In this document: in pieces, positions 1-8,300 of the stretch
Layout: every line of letters begins with the position of its first letter
Position numbering within the stretch: position 1 is the stretch's first letter
NCBI RefSeq assembly: GCF_000802245.2
Contig: NZ_CP021080.1
Coordinates: 434,001-498,000, forward strand
Direction of reading: 5' to 3'
DNA: 64,000 bases
Source: Streptomyces pluripotens
GTDB lineage: Bacteria; Actinomycetota; Actinomycetes; Streptomycetales; Streptomycetaceae
Program-made: the position numbers and the translations under genes
Notes under the pieces: model-generated
What the model saw: only the letters and a program-made list of their open reading frames with translations
Told to the model about the DNA's origin: nothing
Database searches by the model: none

Positions 1-36
1 GGGCAAGAACACACCTACCCAGGGGCCCCGTCCCTG

Positions 37-240
37 TCAGAGGGCCGCGAACTCGATGAACGCGGTCCACGCCGTGGGGGCCACGGCGAGTGCGGCACGG
101 GCAGTGTCCTTGGAGTCACGGACGTGGACCGTGCCGGGGCGGGCGGCGACCTCGACGCATTCGCCGCCTTCCTCACTGCTATAGCTGCTCTTGCGCCATG
201 CCAACTCGTCTATGGGCGGCTGATGTACGTGCGCGTTCAT
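37..240 (-). CDS. DUF397 domain-containing protein
   Basis: Small 67-aa protein of the DUF397 family. The family signature is visible as [18 protein letters not shown] near residues 15-32 and VRDSKD near residue 40. Its ATG overlaps the stop codon of the upstream XRE-family gene (ATGA), so the two are translationally coupled. In Streptomyces such small acidic proteins are encoded next to WhiJ-like XRE/DUF5753 regulators and are thought to act with them in developmental or antibiotic control, in an antitoxin-like or co-regulator role. That role is inferred from the family and context. Confidence 0.9.
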   Translation of the reverse strand: MNAHVHQPPIDELAWRKSSYSSEEGGECVEVAARPGTVHVRDSKDTARAALAVAPTAWTAFIEFAAL

Positions 241-1067
241 GGCTCTCCCAGCAACTTCTCTACGTACGCCAATGATTCACGTGGAGTCAGGGCCTGCGCC
301 CGGATGATTCCGTACTTGGCCTCCAGCGCACGGACCCGATCCCGCTCCGTCTGCAGTCGGCTCACGTTCTGTACCTCAACGTACGCGATCCTCCGCCCTT
401 CCCTCGTTTCGATCAAGGTGAAGGGGCCAGCCATACCGGCGTTCTCCTCACGGTCGAGCGGCATCACCTGAATCTCGATGTTCCGCCGCTCCCCCGTCAG
501 GAGGACGTGCTCAAGCTGGCCACGCAGGACTCCCCACCCTCCGATCGGACGCCGCAATACGGCCTCATCGATGACGAAGCTGGCGAGCGGTGCAGCACGG
601 CCGCCCAAAATCTCCTGCCGGGCCAGGCGCGCGGACACTCGCTGTTCAATCAGTTCGTCATCCATGGGCGGCCTCATCATCATGAAGATGGCTCGGGCGT
701 ACTCCTCTGTCTGCAAGAGCCCGGGCACTGCCTGGTTCGCGTACACATGAAGCTCAACCGCCTCGGCCTCCAACCTGGCCGCGTCCCGGAAGAACGCCGG
801 ATACTGAGCCCGAGCCACCTCCTCCTTGCTCGCACTCAACACCCCGCCCCCTCCCAGCACTTCATCCGCCCGGTCGATGAACTTGGGCGGTGGAATGCGC
901 CTCCCCTGCTCGAACGACGCGATCGTCGAGGCGGAGTATCCGGTCAGTGACCCGAACTTCGCGCGGTCCATCCCCGCCCGCTCCCGGAACAGCTTCATCT
1001 GCCTCCCGAACACGCACAGCATGCCCGTCCCGACCTCGTACTCCGACTGCTGAACCTCGTCGTCCAC
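237..1067 (-). CDS. XRE-family regulator with DUF5753 domain (WhiJ-like)
   Basis: 276-aa cytoplasmic DNA-binding protein. An N-terminal helix-turn-helix (about residues 20-75, with [20 protein letters not shown]) is followed by a DUF5753 ligand or regulatory domain (about 95-265, with [14 protein letters not shown] and the RQEILGG stretch). The GTG start at 1067 is chosen because GAGGAG lies 7 nt upstream. It overlaps the downstream DUF397 gene by 4 bp. The nearest divergent gene encodes an RsbW-like ATPase. XRE + DUF397 + ATPase is the recurrent whiJ/abaA-like trio of Streptomyces, of which most genomes carry many paralogous copies. The targets of this copy cannot be read from the sequence. 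Confidence 0.9.
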   Translation of the reverse strand: MDDEVQQSEYEVGTGMLCVFGRQMKLFRERAGMDRAKFGSLTGYSASTIASFEQGRRIPPPKFIDRADEVLGGGGVLSASKEEVARAQYPAFFRDAARLEAEAVELHVYANQAVPGLLQTEEYARAIFMMMRPPMDDELIEQRVSARLARQEILGGRAAPLASFVIDEAVLRRPIGGWGVLRGQLEHVLLTGERRNIEIQVMPLDREENAGMAGPFTLIETREGRRIAYVEVQNVSRLQTERDRVRALEAKYGIIRAQALTPRESLAYVEKLLGEP

Positions 1068-1243
1068 GCCGCAGCTCCTCCCGTACGACCATCGCAGTCA
1101 CCGGACTCCGCCCGCCCAACGCACGACCCGGGAACCGGTCACGCCCGACGCCGCCTACAAGAGCACCGCCCACGTGTACAGCCCGCACCCGTCAGCACGT
1201 CGCTCCTGTTCAACGCTACGCAGAGTCCGCAACCGTTGACCGC

Positions 1244-1861
1244 ATGAAGTCAGCAACTCCCCCGAACGGGCACGTGCCCCAGCATTCCGCAACCGAACGT
1301 GAGTTCGCCATGCGCTTCACCTCGACCCCACGTGGTGCCCGTCTCGCCCGCCGACTCGTTTCGCACCGCCTGAACGACTGGGGCCACCCCTACACGACCC
1401 CGGCCAACGAGACGCTCACCCTCATCACGGCTGAACTCAGCGCCAACGCGGTACGCCACGGCCACGTCGCCGGCCGGGACTTTCGTGTTCAACTCACCCT
1501 GGCCGAGGACACCTTCCGCATTGAGGTGACCGACACCCGCGCCGAGAAGCAGCCCTCACTCATTCCCCCGACCCCCGACTCCGTATCCGAGTCCGGCCGG
1601 GGCCTCCTTCTCGTCGCCGCCCTCGCGGACGACTGGGGCGTCGCCCCTCGCCCAGCCGCCCCCGGCAAGACCGTATGGGCGGAGGTACGTCTACCGACCG
1701 GCGACCATCCGCACGCCCACCCGGTGGCGGCTCCTCATCTGGCAGATTCAGCACCGACGTACGGACATGGCACCGAAGCCACTGCGGCTACTTCTTCGCG
1801 GCAGCGCGTCGGCCTCGGGTCGCGGCCGGGGGTCGCCAGTTACGGAGATCGTCGTCGGTGA
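1244..1861 (+). CDS. ATP-binding protein, RsbW/HATPase_c-like anti-sigma type
   Basis: About 205 aa. It has the GHKL-type ATPase fold of serine-kinase anti-sigma factors. The N box is at ITAELSANAVRHG (about residue 66) and the G box at SESGRGLLLVAALADDWG (about 110-127). The fold starts at the MRFTSTPRGARLARRL stretch, so translation could begin at ATG 1244 or at ATG 1310. Neither has a convincing Shine-Dalgarno site. The fold ends near VWAEVRLP, but the frame continues for about 45 further residues and overlaps the convergent pglX 3' end by 74 bp. That tail resembles no domain I know and may be a junction product. It is divergent from the XRE/DUF397 pair and completes the whiJ-like trio. 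Confidence 0.8.
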   Translation: MKSATPPNGHVPQHSATEREFAMRFTSTPRGARLARRLVSHRLNDWGHPYTTPANETLTLITAELSANAVRHGHVAGRDFRVQLTLAEDTFRIEVTDTRAEKQPSLIPPTPDSVSESGRGLLLVAALADDWGVAPRPAAPGKTVWAEVRLPTGDHPHAHPVAAPHLADSAPTYGHGTEATAATSSRQRVGLGSRPGVASYGDRRR

Positions 1862-4800
1862 GCCCGTGCTCGCCCTGCTTCTGCTGGCGGTAGCCGGCGA
1901 AGAAGTCCGCCGGGGAGCCGCTGTAGAGCATGTCGAACTCGTTGTGCCACTGACCCAGCCACGGCTGGAGTTCCAGCAGGCCGGCGAGGAACGGCGTGAT
2001 CTCCTCGGTGGACAGCGCGGTGTTGGTGAAGTACGTGGCGAGGGCCTGCGCCTGCTCCCGGTGGTCCCAGCCTGCCCACCCGTACAACTCGGGGGTGGCG
2101 GCGTTGGTCTGTCCGTAGGAGACGAACCGCTCCTTCGGCACGTCGAGCTTGCCGCGCGCCCTCCAGTAGGAGGGGCGGAGGAAGTCGGCCGAGGTGTACT
2201 TCGGCGGCACCGGGATGGAGTCCCGGATCTTCCGCTTGGCGGGCTCGTCCGGCGCGGCGTCCTCCTTGCGCTGGAGGTCCCACACCTCTTCCCAGTCGGC
2301 TCGCTTCTTCAGCCCGGAGGGCTTGTAGCGCAGGGCGGAGAGGAACGGCACGTGCTCGTCGGTGATCAGCTCGGCGACGACCTTCGCCAGCTCCTTGCGG
2401 GGCGCGTAGAGCTTGGCGACGGAGACGAAGTCCTCGTCCCGCGAGAGCGCGTCGGTGAGGCGGGCCAGGGTGAGGATGGCAGGCTGACCGTTCTCGTCGA
2501 ACCAGAGCTCGCGGTTCTCCATCCGGTCGAGCAACCAGGAGCGCAGCGCCTTGTCCTGGAGCGCGTCCCAACCCTCAGTGGCCCAACGGCGCTTGTATTC
2601 GGGGCGCTCAACCATGCCGATCGCACGGTTCGACTCGATCGCGTCGATCCGCTTCTGCACGATCTCCCGGTAGGGGGCGGGCCAGTGGCCGGGGATCTCC
2701 GTGACGGGCGTGGAGCCGTGCCGCTTGAACCACTCGTCACTGGCTTCGCCTGCGGCGACGCGGCGCGCGAGGACGATTTCGAAAGCGCGCTCACCGAGTG
2801 CGAGCTCGGGGATATCGGGGGCGTCGGGGTCCTCGGAAACGCGGAGATCTTCGGGGTGGAGGTCGTAGAGGGAGTAGACCTGCCAGTCGAGTTCCTCTTG
2901 GAGGGCGATCATGCGGGCGTGGATGGACCGCCAGGCACCGCGGGCTTCCCGGAGGATGACGGTGGCGGGGGTGGTGACCTCGGCCACTGCGGTGGGAGTG
3001 GTGGAGCTGAGTTGCTGGGCGAGGGTGTCGAGAGCGGTGGTGAGAGCAGCAGGATAGGCAGCAGGGAGGGGGAACTCCTGGAGCTTAGTGCCGGTGAACT
3101 CGTAAAACCTCTCCCAAATCTGGGACTTATACCCTTCGTTGACCCCCTGGCTGCCCTTGTCGTGGCTCACCATTTTGAGCCAGAAGCCAGCAGTGGAGCT
3201 GTTGAGCAGCCCAAGCAACCGAAGGTGTTCCTCCTCACTCGCCCCCTCCCGCAGCTTGATCACCGGAGCAGTGCGAATGAACCCGCTTCGATCACGGCGC
3301 AGAGTGAACTGGTTGTGTGTAGCAACGAAGGAAAATGCGATGAGGAAGGGGGACCAATAGCGCCTACCATTGAAACTGGAAAACTCGAACCATGTCAGGC
3401 CCTGCTCCTCTTGCGTGCCAGAAAGGGCTCTGCGCCGCCGAAGAAGCACACGGTTGCGCCAAAGTAGCCGCTGAGTAGCAGCATCAATCTGCGCTGCCCG
3501 CGTCGCGTCATCATAGGGAAACACAGTACCAATGCCGTCCTGAACACCCCACTCCCTGACGGACGCACCCCCATAAAACCATCGAATGGAACTAGGCGGA
3601 ACACCCAATCGCCGCGCGGCAGTTGCACCGATCAAATAGGCGTCATCTTCTCGGGTTACAGCACAGAACCCAACACTCTCCGCTTCGGACGAGAGTTTGG
3701 CCACCTGCGCGCCCTCAATTTGAGCGTTCAACTCCAGGCCACCGTCAGTCAAAATCCACGGCTGGCGCGCAAAGTACCGCATCCGGTCAAGATCGCCCAC
3801 CGATACCCACTGACTCACCGAACCTGGCTTGTCGATCTGCCCGGCGATCGCCTGCCAGACCAACCCCTCTTCGGCCTTATCTGGGGCAGACGGTTCCCCT
3901 TGCACACTGCGGACCGTACGAATCGTCGTCGACCGGCCGGTTCCGGAACGGCGCTTGCCGATCAGGATGACCGTCGGCGTGCCGTGCCCAGGGATGTAGG
4001 CGCCAGAAGTATCGATGACCTCAGTGAGTTCGACTTCGTGGGTGAAGTAGTTCTCGATGAGCTTGGTGCCGAACTCCCGCTTCATGAATGAGTTCGCGGT
4101 GATCTGACCGACCATGCCATACCCATGGCCCTCTGTATCGCCGCGCTTGGCCAACTCAAAGAATCGTTGAGCGAAAGGCACCGATAGCGCGTACTGCATA
4201 GCACAGGCGTTGTACAGGCTCTTGTACAGCGCGTTCAGTTTCTTGTCTTTCACCGTGATGTACGGTGGATTCCCGACCACCACGTGATAACGCCCCTGCT
4301 GCAAGATCCCGGGGTGCGCATGCACATCCTCGGTGGCGTACGCGAAGGAGGCCAGCGGGTCGTCCTCCTCCTCATCCCCGCCCAGCGTCAACTCCAGCTG
4401 CCGCGCTTTGATGAGCGAGTCCCCCACCGCCAGATGCATCGGCCACTCGTACTTAGCTGCCTCCCCCAGCGTCCGCACTCCACTAGCCGCCATAGCCGCG
4501 ACCAGCAACCGGAACCGGGCAATGGCCACCGCGAACGGGTTGATGTCCACCCCGTGCACCGAGTCCAGCGCAGCCCGCACCCGCTCGTGCACATCACGTC
4601 CCGGCTGACCCTCCCCCCACAGCCGCACCAGCCGCCGAAACGCCCCCAGTACGAAGTGCCCCGATCCGCAGGTGGGGTCGATCATCTTCAGTTCCTCGTA
4701 CCCGAACTCCCGCACCGCGGGATTCATCGTCCGGTCGAGGATGAACTCCTCCACGAACTCCGGTGTCTGGAGCAGCGCGTACGTCTTCCGGGCGGCCTCG

Positions 4801-5396
4801 CTCAGGTCCTGGTACAGGTCGCCCAGGAACCGCGTGTCCCAGCCCTCCGTGCCGTCCTCGTTCAGCGGGTCGGTGAAGTCGTGGACGAGGACACCCGCCT
4901 CGTCCCGTCCCCGCCAGAACTCGACCAACTCCCGTGCACCGTCGTGCGAGAGCGGGATCTGGTACAGCGGGTTGTGCCGTTTGTCGAAGAGCAGCCGGCC
5001 CGCCTGCCCCAGGCCCAGCTCGTCGAACGCCTTCTCCAGCCAGCCCCGGTACGTCGGATCGTCGTCCGACTCCACGTAGGCGTCGTACCGCGACTCCGCC
5101 AGTTCCCGCCGGTCACCGTCCGGCCCCGTCAGGTACGGCTCGGGGATCAGCCGGTTGTCCTCGCAGAACCGTACGAACACAGTTCCCAGCACCCAGGCCA
5201 CCGCGACCTGCGTGACGCGCTCGTCCAGCCACGAGTTCCAGGTGGCCGCCGTACGCCCCAGCTTGCGCGCGCGCTCGTACTCGGCCCTGAGCCGCGTGCC
5301 GACCTCGTCCAGTGCCCCCACCTGTCGCCCGAGGTCGGCCTCGACCGCCTTGACCTGCTGCTTCAGGTCGTCCAACAGAGCCTTGCGGTCGATCAC
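1788..5396 (-). CDS. pglX: PglX, DNA adenine-specific methyltransferase of the Pgl (BREX type 2) defence system
   Basis: 1202 aa, the usual length for PglX. It is a class I SAM-dependent N6-adenine methyltransferase. The SAM-binding motif DPTCGSGHF is at 240-248, an acidic motif HGVDINPFA near 281-289, and the catalytic NPPY at 376-379. A long C-terminal target-recognition and scaffold region follows. The GTG start at 5396 overlaps the pglW stop (GTGA), so the two genes are coupled. In the S. coelicolor model, modification by PglX in a first infection cycle marks progeny phage, whose growth is then restricted in Pgl+ hosts. PglX is toxic without its partner PglZ. No long G or C tract occurs in the coding region (longest C6 near 4614-4619), so the poly-G phase variation known for S. 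coelicolor pglX is not evident. A DISARM or other PglX-like enzyme is possible, but the pglW neighbour argues for Pgl. Confidence 0.9.
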   Translation of the reverse strand: MIDRKALLDDLKQQVKAVEADLGRQVGALDEVGTRLRAEYERARKLGRTAATWNSWLDERVTQVAVAWVLGTVFVRFCEDNRLIPEPYLTGPDGDRRELAESRYDAYVESDDDPTYRGWLEKAFDELGLGQAGRLLFDKRHNPLYQIPLSHDGARELVEFWRGRDEAGVLVHDFTDPLNEDGTEGWDTRFLGDLYQDLSEAARKTYALLQTPEFVEEFILDRTMNPAVREFGYEELKMIDPTCGSGHFVLGAFRRLVRLWGEGQPGRDVHERVRAALDSVHGVDINPFAVAIARFRLLVAAMAASGVRTLGEAAKYEWPMHLAVGDSLIKARQLELTLGGDEEEDDPLASFAYATEDVHAHPGILQQGRYHVVVGNPPYITVKDKKLNALYKSLYNACAMQYALSVPFAQRFFELAKRGDTEGHGYGMVGQITANSFMKREFGTKLIENYFTHEVELTEVIDTSGAYIPGHGTPTVILIGKRRSGTGRSTTIRTVRSVQGEPSAPDKAEEGLVWQAIAGQIDKPGSVSQWVSVGDLDRMRYFARQPWILTDGGLELNAQIEGAQVAKLSSEAESVGFCAVTREDDAYLIGATAARRLGVPPSSIRWFYGGASVREWGVQDGIGTVFPYDDATRAAQIDAATQRLLWRNRVLLRRRRALSGTQEEQGLTWFEFSSFNGRRYWSPFLIAFSFVATHNQFTLRRDRSGFIRTAPVIKLREGASEEEHLRLLGLLNSSTAGFWLKMVSHDKGSQGVNEGYKSQIWERFYEFTGTKLQEFPLPAAYPAALTTALDTLAQQLSSTTPTAVAEVTTPATVILREARGAWRSIHARMIALQEELDWQVYSLYDLHPEDLRVSEDPDAPDIPELALGERAFEIVLARRVAAGEASDEWFKRHGSTPVTEIPGHWPAPYREIVQKRIDAIESNRAIGMVERPEYKRRWATEGWDALQDKALRSWLLDRMENRELWFDENGQPAILTLARLTDALSRDEDFVSVAKLYAPRKELAKVVAELITDEHVPFLSALRYKPSGLKKRADWEEVWDLQRKEDAAPDEPAKRKIRDSIPVPPKYTSADFLRPSYWRARGKLDVPKERFVSYGQTNAATPELYGWAGWDHREQAQALATYFTNTALSTEEITPFLAGLLELQPWLGQWHNEFDMLYSGSPADFFAGYRQQKQGEHGLTDDDLRNWRPPAATRGRRAAAKK

Positions 5397-8300
5397 TTCG
5401 CGTCTCCCTCGACAACGCTTGCCACACCCTCACCGGAACCGCGGTGGGCGTTGCCCACCCACGTGTCCGGAAGCTGGATCCACTCCCCCAGGCCGGCCTG
5501 GTACGGCACGGCCACCTGCCCGAGCCGGGGCTCGCGCGAGGGGTCGGCCTGCGGGACGAGGAGCCACAGCCCCCGCCCGCCCCGACGGGCCGCCGACGCC
5601 AGCCGGTCCAGGACGCCCATCGCGTCGTACCGCGCGAACACGCCAGCCTCCGTCAGCAGAACGGGCCCCGCTGCCGGACCGCTGTCGTTGCCCAGCAGTT
5701 CCGCGATCCGGGGCTCGACCGCGCCCCACGCCGTCCGCGCGTACTCCGCGAACCGCACGGCGCCCTTCGAGCCCGGCTCGGCGGCGTCGGCCTTGAGTAG
5801 GGTCTCCCAAGTCGGTTTGGTGCCCGGCGTGACCTGCGCGTGCAGGGCGTCAAGGAACAGCTCCGTCACCGACAACGCGGCCACGCCCAACCGATCGGCG
5901 CCCAGTTCGCGCACCGCGTCCCGTGTCAGGTGCTGCCGTACAGTCAGTACCCGATACCCGTCCCGGCGGGCCGATGCCAGCAGTCGCTCCTCCGCGCGCA
6001 CCGCGCCCGCGAGTTGCGGGTCGTCGGCGTAGCGCGTCACCGCACCCGTACGCGTCGACTGCCGCCACGCACCCGTCGTGAGGTAGCTGGACGCGTCCTC
6101 GATCCGCGTCGGCAGGTACCGCAGCGTGCCCGTGTCCTCGCGCGTGTTGAGCGACAGTTCGAAGCCCGCGTCGCGCAGGGCCTTGGTGAGCGGGCCACCC
6201 GTCGGCAGTGCGTGGACGGTGCCGCCCCGACCGTCCGGGACGACCAGCTCGGGGAAGCGTGCGCGTACCCGCTCGTGCACGTCGTCACCGGTCAGGCCGG
6301 GCTGACGGCCTTCCGGCACGCCCGGAATCCAGCGGACGAGTCCGGCCTGGGTCAGGCGCAACGCCCGGACGAGGGACAGGTCGCGCGGGTAGATCTCCAG
6401 GCGCGGGGTGGCGGCGGCGTTCACCGATGCCGCAGCCGCCAGCTCCACCATGCGCCGCTCGTCCCAGTCGACCGCGCCGGGCGGTACCGTCAGCGCGCCC
6501 AGTTCGGCCAGGACGGTCGCGGCCGTCGGCAGGGTGTCCAGCCTGGCGAGCCGGTCAGCCGTCTTGCCGAGACGGGTCGCGTATTCCAGCAGGCCGGGCG
6601 CGGTCGGGGTGTCCGGGCCGTCGTCCTCTCGTACGTCGAGGGCGAGCAGGCCGGCGCCGAGGGACTCGTCGGTCGCCTTGCGGTTGGCCTGGTGCTGGAA
6701 CTCGGCTTCCTGCGGAAGTAGTTGCTCGGCCTCGACCACGGCCCGTACAGCGGCCAGCGCCATCGCGCGCCGCTGCTCGCGCCCGGCGAGGTGGGTGCCG
6801 CGCCGGATGGCGAGCGCATCGGCGATCTCCACCGCCGACGCGACCCGCCCCATGCTCACCATCAGTTCGACGATCTCCTCGCGCAGGGCGTGGACGGCGG
6901 GCTCCGCCTTCCAGCGCTTGCGCTCCTCCTTGAGCATCTGCGGGATGCGGCCGTGGCTCAGGCCGAGCGCGTCGGCCACGTCCTTCTGCTTCGGCCAGAC
7001 GCCGATGCCGGGCAGCGCACCGTGCTCGTCGGGCAGGCGCAGCAGCAGCCGGACCATCTCCGCCTTGTTGCGGTTGGAGCCGTTGTTGTTGACGGCGGGC
7101 ACGAAGACGGTGGCGAGGGTGTCGAGGCTGACGGAGCGCAGCGTGCGCGGGGGCAGCGTGCCGGCCGAGTCGCCCGTCGCGAGCTGGCCGGCCACGGCCG
7201 ACTCGGCGGCGGTGAGTTGCTCCAGCTCCTCCTTGGCCTCCGCCCGGCCCTTGGCCGTGAGCGGGGAGACCGGCGTCGCGCGCAGCCGCTCGCCCCACTC
7301 CCGCTGGCGCTGCTGGACCTCGTTGCGGGTCTTGGCGCCGAGGCCGGGGGCGTTGACGAGCTTGCGGCGGCTGTAGTCCAGGAGTTCGCCGACCGTGGTG
7401 ATGCCCAGGCCGTAGAGGAAGGACTGGGCGGCGGGGGTGAGGCCGGAGACGGTCAGCGGGGTGTCCCCGGAGACGTCGGCGGCGAGACGGTCGCGCTGCT
7501 GCTCGGCGGTCTCCGGCTCGGCGTCCGCGATGCCCACGGAGGGAGCGCTCGGCGCGGACGACCCCTGCCCGGTGGGCGGGGCGGTCGGGTGGCGGGTGCG
7601 GTGGCTGGAGGGGACGGTCTGCGAGGCGTCGAGGAAGACCTTGCGCCAGGCGTCCCGCATCGGCTTGAGCTCGGGGTACCGCTTGCCCGCGTCGCGGTGC
7701 AGGGCCTTCTGGAAGAAGGCGACGAGCCCGTCCCGGACGGCCGGGTCGAAGGCCTCGGCCGCGATGGTCGGGTACGGCCACTCCTTGGCGTCGGTCATGC
7801 GGGGCAGCAGGCTGCCGTCGCCCCACCTGGGCAACTCACCGGAGGCCATCTGGTGCAGGGTGACGGCGACGGCGTACCGCTCGGCGTGCGAGTCGTACGA
7901 GCCGCGTGTGATGACGTCGACGAAGGGGTCGAGGTAGCCGTCGGTGCCCGCGTCGGTCTTGTTCGCCGGGTAGCCGGCGAGGGAGAAGTCGATGAGGACG
8001 AGTTCGCGGGTGCGGTTGGGGCGGATGCGGATGGCGATGTTGTCCGGCTTGATGTCGCGGTGCCAGACCCCCTCGCCCTCCAGGAAGTCGACGGCTCCGA
8101 ACAGGTAGTCGCCGTAGGCCTCCAACTGGTCGACCTGGAGGCGGCCGTTCTCGCGGAGCTGGCGGGCGACGGTCTCCTCGCGGCGGCGGGGGCGGGGGGT
8201 GCCCTCGGTGGCCGTGCCCTGGCCGGTGTCGTCCCGTTCGTCGCCGACGTACTCCAGGACCAGGACGGTACGGCCGCCGATGTGCTGCGGCTCGGGTTCG

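Noticed and set aside
1788..5396. Poly-G phase-variation tract in pglX
   Set aside because: Scanned for long G or C runs because S. coelicolor pglX phase-varies this way. The longest run noticed is C6 near 4614-4619, too short to call variable.
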